Source: Coccinella septempunctata | Taxonomy: Eukaryota; Arthropoda; Insecta; Coleoptera; Coccinellidae | NCBI RefSeq assembly: GCF_907165205.1 | Contig: NC_058190.1 | Coordinates: 46,178,116-46,242,115, forward strand | Direction: 5' to 3' | Length of the DNA: 64,000 nt | Shown: positions 33,379 through 44,729 of the stretch, one piece after another | Layout: each line of letters begins with the position of its first letter | Numbering within the stretch: the first letter of the stretch is position 1 | Position numbers and translations under genes: made by a program | Notes under the pieces: model-generated | Seen by the model: the letters and a program-made list of their open reading frames with translations, nothing else | Told to the model about the DNA's origin: nothing | Database searches by the model: none

Positions 33379-33665
33379 ATTTTTTTCACCATTTTCAACT
33401 CTTCCCTACGCCCATCCCCACCACGCAAACTGTCAGATTAACATGAATGTGGGGCATATACAGTATCCTTATTTGACACGCTCGAGTATGACGATTTTTT
33501 TCACATCTTTGAGAAACTGCAGACGCTTTCCCCACCGCTGAAAGTGCATACATCATAGAACCTTCTTGTATTTCTACCATCTAATATTCGAAATCCACTA
33601 GGTCTCCACGACGCTCCAGTAAATCCCGATTTAGCATCGTCTGCTCACCAACTATTTGGTGTTTT
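33379..33665 (-). mobile_element. Element I, copy 1 (inverted relative to copy 2 at 57.8 kb)
   Basis: Its reverse complement matches 57820-58105 closely: GACGATGCTAAATCGGGATT, GCGTCGTGGAGACCTAGTG, CAGCGGTGGGGAAAGCGTCT, CTCGAGCGTGTCAAATAAGG and TTAATCTGACAGTTTGCGTG. It begins in mid-unit of the 174-bp satellite (TTACTAGA then AAATTTTTTTCACC), so it inserted into, or truncates, that array. Confidence 0.75.
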
Positions 33666-33779
33666 CACAACAAATTCCCAATTTTGAAGCAAATAGCGAA
33701 CATTTACTGGTACTTCCACTGATAGGCAGTGTAATGGGGTGAAATTAAAAAAAATTCCTAGGTTATTAGCGACTGGAGT

Positions 33780-34330
33780 ACGTTATTTCACATTCGCAGA
33801 AAATATCTCTGAGCAGCCATCAACGTTGCTGAAGGCGACGCGAACAGCCGTTCCGGAGCAATTACCATAATGAACAAATTAGAAAAACGTTCCGTTCCCG
33901 CTCGGCGACCAACCACCGAACGTCCCACCGCGAAAAAGGCTCGCCTATCGTTTACCTGGTCGAGCTCACGACCAGTTTTCGCCAAAATTCCCAGAAACGA
34001 GCAGCCGGGAGCGCGCGTTTCTTTCGGGGCCTAACGCAAGAATTTACAGCTTTTCAACTTTCACAAAGTACCTACGCTGCCCCCGTCACGCTTATCAGCT
34101 TAGGATCACGCTGCGACGGTGGCACGGTGCGATTCCAGCGTGTTCGGTTATTGTCGTTGCGAGACTGGTAAGGTCGCCAACAATAGCCATCAACCACGGT
34201 TCATCCTGACGCGTATTGCTCTGTGTGTTGGACGTTTTCGGTTTCCTGAAATTCGGCGATAGCGTATCCGGTGGTAAGGATGGCCACGGACTGCGATCGG
34301 CGACCACGATCGGTTAGGGTAAAGGTGGGA
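33780..34330. other. GC-rich island
   Basis: Unique, GC-rich, with CG-dense text. The 65- and 70-codon minus frames are not recognisable. Bounded by AT-rich DNA on both sides. Confidence 0.35.
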
Positions 34331-34374
34331 CCACACCATAGTGAACTACGTAAAAATGAGAGATTTAAGACGGG

Positions 34375-34390
34375 TCTAGACTAGTCTAGA
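34375..34390. repeat. 16-bp perfect palindrome
   Basis: TCTAGACTAGTCTAGA is its own reverse complement. No wider symmetry is seen around it. Confidence 0.9.
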
Positions 34391-34897
34391 GTCCGAATTG
34401 GCTTAATCTAGATGGCCACAGATTTCAATCGTTGCCCACGTGGAAACACCACTCCATGCAATGGCGTTGTACGTCTGTCATCTCGTGAAAAGACTTTATT
34501 GTTGTAAATGGCAGTATTTATACAAATTTCACCTGCATTTTCAATTATTCAGCATGATGCTTAATTTTTCCGGAAGCCCTTGATTTACCTGAAGAAATAT
34601 TCTGATTAACTTTGACAAGAAGTAGAATATAGAGAGTAGGTATCCTCTAAGAAAAGTACAATTTTCTTCACGTTCAGTGAACAAGACAAACGAAGTAATA
34701 TCTTAAAAAACTTCAAGTTTGGATACGCGAAAGTTCAGATGAATCGTAGTTGAAATTTTATGAAGAATCCAAAATTGTAATAAGATTCATCATTCAAGGT
34801 ATCCGAAGTACCGTGGAGACCGAAATATCTTAACCAATTCAATATTCTCAGTAAAAAACCTGATGTCTAATGGACACTTTATATAAAACACCCTCTA

Positions 34898-35556
34898 TAC
34901 AAAGTGAGTCTTTGACTCGTACAAATATTTTAACAGGAGATTTTTGAAGTTAATAGAAACACTTTTTTCCTTTACCTTTTTTTTCCGAATGAACTCAGTT
35001 TGGAAAAAATGGCTGTTGAAAAAACATAAAAAATGTTATTTTTTGTTCTATCTCACAAACGGTTTTATCGAATGAAATGAACTTCAGAATATAGATTTAC
35101 ATTTATTTGATGAATCTTCTTCGAACACAAGATATAAACCACGTCTTGCAGTTTTCTAATTATGACGATTACGTACCATAAAAATACCAAAAATTCAAAG
35201 AACCCAACTCTTGAAATAATAATACTTGAACCTTTTGTGAAATGAAAGTATTCGTCATATTTTTTCGTATAATGCGCCGTTTTCGAGTAATTTGATTTCA
35301 AAAATGAAAATATCTGTGAAATTCGAAAAATTGGATACTTGGCCGAATGCAACGTTTTTTTTCAAAGATCCACAGATGTGTAGTGTCACAGATTTAGCTT
35401 GTTATTCTGAAGGTAATGGGTGGCACAGCTCATTATGAAAACTTAAAATGGCTATATCTTTTCATCAGATCCGAATCAGAAAAAATGGTGTAGGAAAAAA
35501 GTGTTTCTTTTGACCTCAAGAATCTACTGTTGAAATATTCGTAAGAGTCACCCTGA
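34898..35556. mobile_element. Foldback element, family B, copy 4
   Basis: Left TACAAAGTGAGTCTTTGACT, right CGTAAGAGTCACCCTGA. Interior shares GAAACACTTTTTTCCTTTAC, GGTTTTATCGAATGAAATGA and GGTGGCACAGCTCATTATGA with the copies at 4.6 and 41 kb. The last bases of the right terminus are mutated. Confidence 0.7.
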
Positions 35557-35635
35557 ATATGACGAGATTTTTTACGTTGATTTTCATAACGATTTTTTGA
35601 TCCAGATGTAGTTCTAGTTGAAGTAAGAAAAATCG

Positions 35636-36286
35636 TACAGGGTCGGCAAAATTCGTTGTCTACTGAGGGGGTACCGAAAACTATAGCATCTAAAAGAAAA
35701 AGGATGACACATTCTCGAGCTCTTTTTTCCTGACTAATCCAAATCAAAAAACAGAACCGGCCTATCATTTCTAGATACGTGAAAACCGTAGCCTCCTGCG
35801 ATTCTTCGTTTTTGAGTTATTAGCAAAAATTGATATTTTAACGATTTGGAAAAGTTCTCATAACTTTTCGGGTTTGAAGTTCCGGATCAGAAACATGGAC
35901 CATTTTAGTCACTTTTATATGTAGAATCTACTGACAAAAGATTTTTTTCTTATTCAAAAATAATAAATTCAATAAAAGTTTGCATTCAAAAAAATGAAAG
36001 TTTGAAATGAAAAAATATTTCGAGCTCGTCAGCGGATTCTACTTGAAAAAGAGCCTGTAGAAGGTTTAAGTTTCAAACCTGTAACTTCAAAAACGAAAAA
36101 GCTATGAGAACTTTTCGAAATCGTCAAAATCTTATTTTTTGCTTATAATTCAAAAACGAAGAATCGTAGGAGGCTACGGTTTTCACCATTCGTTGTTTCT
36201 CCAAAAAAGAGCTCGAAAATGTGTCATCTGTTTTCTTCAATCTCTTGTAGTTCTCGAGATCCCCTCAGTAGACAACCCATCCTGTA
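35636..36286. mobile_element. Foldback element, family A, copy 3
   Basis: Left TACAGGGTCGGCAAAATTCG. The right end CCTCAGTAGACAACCCATCC then TGTA has lost the AATTTTGCC segment. It lies 80 bp from family B copy 4, the third A/B pairing in the window. Confidence 0.75.
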
Positions 36287-36459
36287 TATTCTGATTAAAG
36301 AAACTGATCTTTTTAGCAGAACTGAATTGAGAAGAAAAAACTGTTTTCCTACGAGTATAAAATAACCTCTTCATAGATTCCAACACAATGAAACAGTGTT
36401 TCTCTCTCCTTTTTCCGCTTCATTTCCGTCATCGATTCAAATCTCGACAACAAAATACC

Positions 36460-36745
36460 GATAGTGAGTAATATTTGTACTTCCAACAATAATATCAGTG
36501 AAGGAAGAGCAATCATCTCTAATGTCACGAATTCCACCGGTCTTCAACGCAAACAACGCGCAATGATTCATCGAAAACGGGGAATTTCTCCGAAAAATAA
36601 ACTTATTATCAGCGAGCGGCGACGGGAGCAAATGGCGGCTAATGAGCTATGCTAAGGCCCCTCGAATTAGAAGATAATGGCGTTTTCAGATAAGGTGGAG
36701 GCCGTTTTGGCATCGTCGGTTTTTTCGGAAGTGGCGCTACTGGAA
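36460..36745. other. Moderately GC-rich unique island
   Basis: Includes AATAAACTTATTATCAGCG near 36597 and GCGGCTAATGAGCT near 36633 (homeodomain-type TAAT/TTATT cores). No recognisable frame. Confidence 0.3.
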
Positions 36746-38368
36746 TTATACTGGATTGTACATATATGGATTTTTGCGTAGATTTCACTCATACTCGCAT
36801 AGAGGCGAGCCACCCCGTATATTTCTTATCCCATGATGATTGGAAAAATTTCCCGAAACACGTCGAATGATTCTGTTTGAAGGACATCTTTTGACGTAAA
36901 TTTGAGGCTTGAACGAGCAACCCCCTAAGAAGGGGCGCTTCAACCCCTCAAAATTGACTAGGGAAGAATGGTTGAGTGATATGTACTTCATTTGAAAGGT
37001 CTTGGAATCCTCTTTACAACGGTGTATGAAGAACGTAATTTTGATGAACCGTTTTCGAAATGTTCTCAGAATCCTAAAATGTTTTTCTTATAAACTCTTT
37101 CAATTTAAATCTTCAGCTACTTCAGAATGCATGTCTCTATAAAGTATTCATCTCGATAAATTTGTCAAATGGTGAAAATTTGAGGTTTTCCGGCTTTATT
37201 CACCATTTCTGAAGGTGCCTCATGAGAAATTGGTTCTTTACAATGATTTTTTCTTTCTCAACTGAGAAACTATATTTTTGTTTCCCTAATTCAGGTACCA
37301 AGATTTGACTAAACTTAAAGTGCGTAACTTTCTGACGCTTTATCCTTAATCTTTGCCAATGTTTGTATAAACTTATCGTACTTCTTCCTATGGGGCTGCA
37401 CACCCTTTTTGGAAGATTTCTAACGATTTGTTCATATTGTTCAGAAGATATGAAGCTGTTATTTGCAGTGAGGTGGGTGTTGGTGTTGGTATCTCGGAGA
37501 GAAGGAAAGTTTATTTAATGAGTTCATTGAATTTAAATCTTGAGCTACAAGTACATACATCTATAATCTACATTTTTTTATTCTGCAGCTTAACTGATAT
37601 CGATCAGATAGAGGTAAATTTGGTCGATGGTAAAGCAAGCTCGGCATATTAAATTTTGAGGGTGAAAAGAGACCATGAGATAAACTGGCAATGCCTGTTT
37701 GCACGGCATATCTCTCGTTTGGATAGCGGTGTTTGCGATCAGCGAAATTACGAAACAGATAAAGCGAATGACTGGATGATGAGATAATTCAATAGGATTC
37801 GATGAAATAATATTAGCCACCATTTATACAAAAATGTATCGATTTCGCTCTGTGTTGAAAATAATCAGGACATTATTATTAACAACACTCATCAATGACC
37901 AATGACCCATCGGGCAGAGGTTGATAGAGGATCATATAGGGAATCAGAAATGGGCACTCAAACAACTCGCAGTTAGGACTTACTCTAGCTATCAAATGAT
38001 TCTGAGTACTCCTTCCAAACGATCAGAGAGGCTATATCTCAGAAATTCTAGTCCAGACAAGATGAAAATGTGAATCTTATGAAGAGTGATATTTTTGATA
38101 TGTTATCATCGAATAAAGACTCAGAAACTGTATTATACATTGAAAGTATTTTTTTAGCACCTTATTTATAACCATAGTTGTAAATATCATTGAATTTAGT
38201 CGATTATTTCTAGAATTATAGGAAATATTTCGTTTTCGAACAAGTCAAGATATTTTGTTCTTCAGATGGCCTACTTCATACAAAACATTCGTGCCATTTG
38301 GATTGATTTCCAATTTCCTTAGCTTTTCTTTTTCTCTTCGCGAAACTGGGATAAAATCATTTTTTCCA
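36746..38368. other. AT-rich stretch, probable old repeat fragments
   Basis: CACCCCGTATATTTC near 36812 is a CACCC(C/T)GTAT end. CAATTTAAATCTTCAGCTAC (37098) and GAATTTAAATCTTGAGCTAC (37529) suggest a diverged duplication. No gene recognised. Confidence 0.35.
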
Positions 38369-39288
38369 TAGACTGGATGGGCAAAATTCGTTGTCTACTG
38401 AGAGGATCTAGAGAACTATAGTAGCTAGAAGAAAACGGAGGACACATTTCCGAGCTCATTTTCGGAGAAACAAAGAATGGTGAAAACCGCAGCCTCCTAC
38501 GATACTACGTTTTTGGGTTTGATAATTTCGTAAAGTTCTCATAACTTTTTTATCTTTGAAGTTACAAATCTGAAACTTGAACCTTCTACAGGCACTTTTT
38601 TACGTAGAATCCACTGATGAGTTCAAAATATTTTTTCATTTCATTAGGTGAACTTTCATTTTTTTAAATGCAAACTTTCATTGAATTTGAAAAGAATCTT
38701 TTGTCAGTGTATTCTACGTATGAAAGTGCCTAAGAAGGTTCAAGTTTCAGATCCGTAACTTCAAGACAAAAAAGTTGTGAGAACTTTTCGGAACCGTCAA
38801 AATCCCATTTTCTGCTAATAACTGAAAAACGAAGAATCTCATAATTTTTTTGTCTTTGAAGGTACAAATCTAAAACTTGAACCTTCTACAGGCACTTTTT
38901 TACGTAGAATCCACTGATGAGCTCAAAATATTTTTTCATTTCGAATAATTAGGAGAACTTTAATTCTTTTCAATGCAAACTCTTATTGAATTTGATATTT
39001 TTGTATTGGAAAAAAATCTTTTGTCAGTAGATTCTACGTATGAAAGTGGCTAAGAAGGTTCAAGTTTCAGATCTGTAACTTCAAAGACAAAGAAGTTATG
39101 AGAACTTTTCGGAATCGTCAAAATCACATTTTTTGCTAATAACTCAAAAACGATGAATCGTAGGAGGCTACGGTTTTCACCATTCAGTGTTTCTCTGAAA
39201 AAAAGCTCGGAATGTGGCATCCGTTTTCTTCTAGCTCTTAAAGTTATTGAGATCCCCTCAGTAAACAACGAATTTTGCCCACCCTGTA
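38369..39288. mobile_element. Foldback element, family A, copy 4, rearranged (about 920 bp)
   Basis: The left end TAGACTGGATGGGCAAAATT is mutated; the right end AATTTTGCCCACCCTGTA is good. It is 300 bp too long because the segment from CTCATAATTTTTTTGTCTTT to AAAGTGGCTAAGAAGG is present twice (38535-38745 and 38837-39060). It looks like a chimera of two copies or an internal duplication. Confidence 0.7.
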
Positions 39289-39295
39289 TAGTACA

Positions 39296-39550
39296 AATTC
39301 GAGCCGAGTTCAACATTGAACCTAGTTCAACCTGTCAATATTGTATGGAACTGTTGAGTTGAGATGTGCTCAAAATTTGAACTCAGCTTGAACTTGCACT
39401 GTACAACTGAGCGTTAGAAATATGTTTCTTCAGTAAATGCTCAAAAGGAGTCTACTCTCGACTTTTATCGGTAAAATTTTAAACTTATTATCGAACAGAG
39501 CTCATCATACATTTTCCATATGCTAATTCCAATTTACTTGCTAGATATAG
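39296..39550. repeat. Inverted repeat J, left arm
   Basis: CCATATGCTAATTCCAATTT then ACTTGC at about 39518-39543, and ACAGAGCTCATCAT, are reverse complements of GATGATGAGCTCTGTTCG and GCAAGTAAATTGG near 42335-42365. Homology continues outward through GAGTTCAACATTGAACCTAG. Outside the arm lies a family A element, as at the right arm. Confidence 0.7.
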
Positions 39551-39553
39551 ATT

Positions 39554-39790
39554 AAAGTGCCTAAGAAGGTTCAAGTTTCAGATCCGTAACTTCAAAGACA
39601 AAAAAGTTATGAGAATCGTCAAAATCACAATTTTTGTTTATAACTCGAAATCTGAAAATGATAGACCGATTCTGTTTTCAGATTTGGATTAGTCACGAAA
39701 AAAGAGCTCGAGAATGTGTCATCCGTTTTCTTCTGGCTGCTATAGTTCTCGAGATCCCTTCAGTAGACAAGGAATTTTGCCCACCCTGTA
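39554..39790. mobile_element. Foldback element, family A, copy 5, right half
   Basis: AAAGTGCCTAAGAAGGTTCA to GAATTTTGCCCACCCTGTA. The left half is missing. A short internal deletion (GAGAATCGTCAAAATC) distinguishes it. Confidence 0.65.
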
Positions 39791-40249
39791 CAGCTTGATG
39801 TTATGCTACCCAGAAATGGTAAATTAATGATCAAGTACAGTACCCTAGAACATGATATCCGCCTACTATGTGAATTTAGGTTAGAAGGATAATTCCAGCG
39901 TATACAACTCACGCTAGTAGGTACTTGTGAAAGGAATCACAAGAAATCTTTTTTTTCCTCAAAAACCGTTACTTTTAGCAAGAAATCCGAGACCCTTCAT
40001 TTGTTCAAAATGATTCGAGATATAAAAAATGAATTTTTTTTTACTGTGTTCTCACTCCCATGAAATGTCTGCTCTATTTTATTCTGTCAATTTTCTGCTT
40101 CCAAAAAAAAAACATTAAAAATTGCTTATCAGATGCCAAAGAGAGCTGTGTATAGGTAGAGGATGCTCGATTTTTTTATGAATGACCCACATCATTTAAA
40201 TCCTGTAAGTTTTACTCCGATCCAATACATTATTATATTTATGCAAGTA
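39791..40249. other. No recognised feature
   Basis: AT-rich with long T and A runs near 39950 and 40105. No frame or repeat identified. Confidence 0.35.
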
Positions 40250-40510
40250 CATAATTGAAACCCCCCGTACAAGAAGCGGACAGGCGACAAATCTCCGAAA
40301 GAAACCGGACAATCCATAGTCAACAAGATCGGAGACGGAACGCCGAAAGTGCGATAAAATAAATCATCCTGCGAAGCGGAGATTGAATTCAAACGACTCC
40401 TAAACTGCTTCATTACCATGAATGAGTGAACGAACAATAATTCCATTCCGCATTCAGTTATTCCCTTTCGGAAGCGGAAAGAACCTGTTGCTCCCTACGG
40501 ATGAATCAAT
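40250..40510. other. GC-richer unique island
   Basis: AAAATAAATCATCCTGCG near 40356 and a GAAGCGGA motif at four places (40275, 40374, 40473, 40476 region). An 84-codon minus frame is not recognised. Confidence 0.3.
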
Positions 40511-40970
40511 GGAATGTTTGGAACAATAATAAAGTGGGAGCTTATAAATTTCACAACAGGTGCTTTTATCTCTCGGCCATTAATCAACGTTTGCCAACAT
40601 TTGTTGGCAATTGAGTCGTATGGAACGGCTTGATGCGAGCGAAAAGTTATGTTTGCTTTTTTCTGAGATGTGGGCACTTAACGAATGTCATTCGTCTCGT
40701 TGCACCTTTATCCGTTGTGCATTGATTTGTGCGAATTCTTCATATTTTGGTCGAAATTTTTTTCTCATTCCAACTCACAATTATTTTTTGAGACACTAAT
40801 GTCAATTTTAATCAACAAGATCCAGTTTTTTTCAGATAAGACCGACTTGAACGTGAAAGAACTTTCGATCACTATAACTACTACTTATGCCCATGAAAAA
40901 ATTCGATTATTTCGAAATAGTGTCAGCCAGTTCATGATTTAGCAGTTCCAGGGGTGCTTATACAGGGTGA
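40511..40970. other. No recognised feature
   Basis: AAACGTTTGCCAACATTTGT contains a small inverted repeat (TTGCCAACATTTGTTGGCAA near 40590). Frames of 60-85 codons are unremarkable. Confidence 0.35.
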
Positions 40971-41664
40971 GTTTTTGACTCGTACAAATATTTCAACATT
41001 AGATTCTGGAGGTCAAGAGAAACACTTTTTTCTATATTATTTTTTCCGATTCGGCTTTGATAAAAATATATTGCCATTTTAAGTTTTCATAACGAGCTGT
41101 ACCATCCCAGGAAAAACAAAATTACCTTCTGAATAACTAGTTAAATCTGTGACACTACACATCTGTGAATCTTTTAAAAAGAGTTGCATTCAAATTGGTC
41201 AAAGTAACCAATTTATCGAATTTCACAGATAAATTTTATTTTTGAACATCAAGTTACTCGAAAACAGCGCAAACAGTATGCGAGAAAATATGAGGAATAC
41301 TTTTATTTTACGAAAAGTTCAAATATTCATCAGATAGCGTTCAACTTAGTCTCAAGAGTTGGGTTCTTTGAATTTTTTATATTTTTGTGGTACGTAATGG
41401 TCATAATGAGAAAACAGGAAGACGTGGGTGATATCTTATCTTCGATAAAGATTCATTTCATAAATGAAAATCTATATTCCGAAATTCTTTTCATTCGATA
41501 AAACGGTTTGTCAGATAGAACTGAAAATGACATTTTTTATGGTTTTTCAACAGCCTGTATCTTTTAAACCGAGCAGATTCGGAAAATGGTATGGGAAAAG
41601 AGTGTTTCTTTATATCAAGTATCTACTATTTAAATATTTATACTAGACAAATACTCACCCTGTA
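40971..41664. mobile_element. Foldback element, family B, copy 5 (best preserved ends)
   Basis: Left TACAGGGTGAGTTTTTGACT, right GACAAATACTCACCCTGTA. CAAATATTTCAACATTAGAT on the left answers ATCTACTATTTAAATATTTA on the right, and the GTTTTATGGTTTTTCAACA region answers the first 200 bp, giving extensive foldback. Edges are TA. Non-coding. Confidence 0.75.
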
Positions 41665-42314
41665 TACGAAGTGGAATCAGAAATGAAAAATGGACAAATA
41701 AAAAGAGCGTTAGAATAACAATATAGGTTCTGAACGTTGCTGGATTTTTTGCAACTTAAATCGATAGCACTTCGTTTGGATTTTCATCGTCAAAATGGCA
41801 TTTCTCAAATTCAGATATTATCTCCGATTATATTCATCCAATCTATTTAAGTACTTCAAGTATTAAAAAGAATGGTATCTATATATCATTGATCATACAG
41901 TGTGAATTGAATCATGAATTCAAATTGATGATTTCGTCAAATACACCCATAGTATTTTTTGACAAGAAATCACCTCTCAATAAAAAAGAAAAAAGAATGA
42001 AAAGATCCAACCTTGCGTCTAATGCATAATTTGAATTCTTGTTTTCACATACAGGAGAATTTCGAAACAATCAGACTATTTCAACCAAATTAAAAATGTC
42101 TCAATTCGATGAGCCTGAGTTAAAAGAAAGAAAAGATCGATTAGGTCCAGTTGTTGAGTAGGGGATCATTTGTCGAAGATACGACTACCCTGTAACATAC
42201 TAGCGCAGCAGAAACAGCGGTATTATCGCAAGAAAAGACGCACTTCCTCAGTGGCTCTCAAAATGTCACGCGCATTCTTTTCTTTGTGTGGAGAATGCCA
42301 CCCAGAATATGGGT
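41665..42314. other. No recognised feature
   Basis: AT-rich, with an isolated CACCCATAGTAT near 41945. No coding or repeat signal. Confidence 0.35.
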
Positions 42315-42596
42315 ATATCTCGCAAGTAAATTGGAATTAGCATATGGATGATGAGCTCTGTTCGATAGTAAGTTTAAATATTTACCGATAATAGTCGAAA
42401 GGAAACTCCTCTTACCTTCACTCATCTTTTGAGCATTTAACTACTGAAGAAACATATTTGAGCTGAAAGTTTGAATATTTCTAAGGCCCAGTTGTTCAGG
42501 TCAAGTTCAAGCTGAGTTGAAATTTTGAGCAAATCTCAACTTCGACAATTCCATACCATTTTGACAGGTTGAACTAGTTCAATGTTGAACTCAAAC
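42315..42596. repeat. Inverted repeat J, right arm
   Basis: Reverse complement of 39296-39550 at roughly 80-85% by eye. It also contains its own smaller symmetry (GTCAAGTTCAAGCTGAGTT and GTTGAACTAGTTCAATGTTG). It is followed by family A copy 6 in the orientation expected for a larger inverted unit. Confidence 0.65.
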
Positions 42597-43215
42597 ATTC
42601 GTTCTTTACTGAGGGGATCTCAAGAACTATAAGAGCTAGAAGAAAACGATATCATCCATTTTTTTTTCTCTTTTTTAGAAAAATAAAGAATAGTGAAAAC
42701 CGTAGCCTCCTACGATTCTCCGTTTTTGAGTTATTAGCAAAAAATGAGATTTTGACGATTACGAAGAGTTCTCATATTTTTTTCGTCTTTGAAGTTACAG
42801 ATCTTAAACTTGAACCTTCTTAGGCACTTCTATGCGTAGAATCTACCGACGAAAGATTTCTCCTTAATCAAAAGTAACAAATTCAATAAAAGTTTGCATT
42901 AAATAAAAGGTAGCCTAATGATTCGAAATGAAAAAATATTTTGAGTTCGTCAGGGGATTCTACGTAAAAAAGTGCCTGCAGAAAGTTCAAGTTTCAAATC
43001 TGTAACTTCAAAGACAAAAAAGTTATGGGAACTTTTCGAAATCGTCAAAGTCTCATTTTTTGCTAATAACTCGAAAACTAAGGATCCTAGGAGGCTACGG
43101 TTTTCACCTTCTTTGCTTCTCTGAAAAAGAACTAGGAAATGTGCCATCCGTTTTCTTCTAGCTCTTATAGTTCTCGAGATCCCCTCAGTAAAAAACGAAT
43201 TTTGCCCACCCTGTA
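42597..43215. mobile_element. Foldback element, family A, copy 6
   Basis: The left terminus has lost TACAGGGTGGGCAAA and starts at ATTCGTTCTTTACTGAGGGG; the right is CGAATTTTGCCCACCCTGTA. Shares GAAACGATATCATCC (displaced GGATGACAC block) and the usual central inverted halves. Confidence 0.7.
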
Positions 43216-43291
43216 CAACCGGGCCTTAATATCTGGAAATTTTGAACTTCAAATGTTCAGCAGTTAATTGGACACCTCGTATTACAGGGGG

Positions 43292-43459
43292 TATACCCCC
43301 CACAGTGGCGTCATAGGGTGTCTCATTTTCTATTGGTTGAACCGGCATGTTTTGTCGGACGTCAAAATGACTGGTATTTGCATAGAATTTTTAACCTTTA
43401 TTATTATTTCTATGATTATTTGACAGTTTTATGACCCTTTGTCGCCACTGGGGGGTATA
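43292..43459. mobile_element. 160-bp MITE flanked by TATA
   Basis: TATA|CCCCCCACAGTGGCGTC at the left (element from 43296), GTCGCCACTGGGGGG|TATA at the right (element to 43455). The terminal repeat is about 15 bp with one extra A on the left, and inner bases CATAGGG/ACCCTTT still pair. Flanking TATA could be a TA or a TATA target duplication. Inner CAGTGGCG is hAT-like, but an 8-bp duplication is not seen. Confidence 0.7.
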
Positions 43460-43479
43460 TAGTCACTTTACCCCGTATA

Positions 43480-43835
43480 AGACAACAGAATCGCAAATTT
43501 CCGGTTGGTAAATTCTCGAAGGACGTAGCTCTCCCCGAAACATTTTCGTTGCCACTGGTCTAGGGATCCGTTGTAGTGTCCAAATGAGCAATACGTGCCT
43601 ATGGGCTGTGCATTGACATGCCGTGTAAAAGGAAACAGGGTTCGCTCGCAACCGCGTTCTCTAGCTTAAGGGACGCATTCCAAATAAGGCCGCCAAACTG
43701 GAGACTTTGGTAATAACGCCGCCGGCAAAAACCATCAGAGTCAGGTGGCCAGGGACGCTGGGCTAGCGCGGGATTTTCCACAAAAATATCGTTACTCGAA
43801 GAGTGAGCAAGCCGTCGTTAGTTTGCTAATTATAC
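43480..43835. other. GC-rich unique island
   Basis: CG-rich text, no repeats, overlapping 60-62 codon minus frames of no recognisable family. Sharp transition to AT-rich sequence after 43840. Confidence 0.3.
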
Positions 43836-44207
43836 AGAGATGCACCGTACTCAAAGAGGCATTGAAGGAAATGACTCACTTTGTATCTTAATGTAGGTAG
43901 TACGAATTGAAATATCTCGTCTAACCATAAATACCCTCTATTTGTGAAAAAGATAATGTATTTTAACATGAAATACCTATTTCTATTCATTGCAAATATT
44001 TTTTGCTCAAAAAATGTAAATTGACAATAATTAATGATAATCTTGTTGAACCTCCAATTTGAATCTAGATTTGCAATCTTTACTTTCAGGTATACACTTT
44101 TTTCATGTGTATGAAATTATGGTATATTTTGGTTTATTTACTATTTTCCCTGTTGGTACTTGTGTCATCCTGAATTTCGAAAGAATAACAGAATTTCTTC
44201 CTGTGAA

Positions 44208-44475
44208 TTATGATTCTCTCAAAAGTGACCTGATGCATCTAATACGATGAACTTGGTAAATTGTCCAGCCATATGTTTTTGTTTTGTTTCGTTTTTGAGA
44301 TGCCGTAGTCCTCTTCCACAGTATTTGTAAATTTAATGAAATTTTGTCGAAATGCTAGGGATGGTATCTCAGCCATCTTGGATATTTTATATAGACAATT
44401 TTTGGTTAAACGACTCATTTTGATGAGTTTTACCTTGTGTCAAAAAAAAGCCTCACCTTTGAAAACACCCTTTAT
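44208..44475 (+). mobile_element. Dispersed element F, copy 2 (internally deleted)
   Basis: AAAAGTGACCTGATGCATCT, GATGAACTTGGTAAATTG, CCAGCCATATGTTTTTGTTT, ATGAAATTTTGTCG, CATTTTGATGAGTTTTACCT and CACCTTTGAAAACACCC repeat the order seen at 26424-26945 with a shorter middle. Reading from the shared ATG gives MKFCRNARD and then diverges. Confidence 0.6.
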
Positions 44476-44729
44476 GATAGTTACGCCAATGCGCGCCTGT
44501 GTGACGTGACCTATAAAGATACCAAAGGTGGCCGAGTATTTTCGATCTACTATTGAGCCTTTTTTCTATATTTCCTTGATAATAATAACCTCCGTTAACT
44601 GAGCGGGGTAAAGAGTGCTACTGCGCGACGTCATTTTGAGTTCGTCAGACAACAAATGAATATAGGGGAACCACCAGATTGTCGTGTTAGCACAAAACGC
44701 AATGAAAAGTTCGCCGAGGAATCACCATA

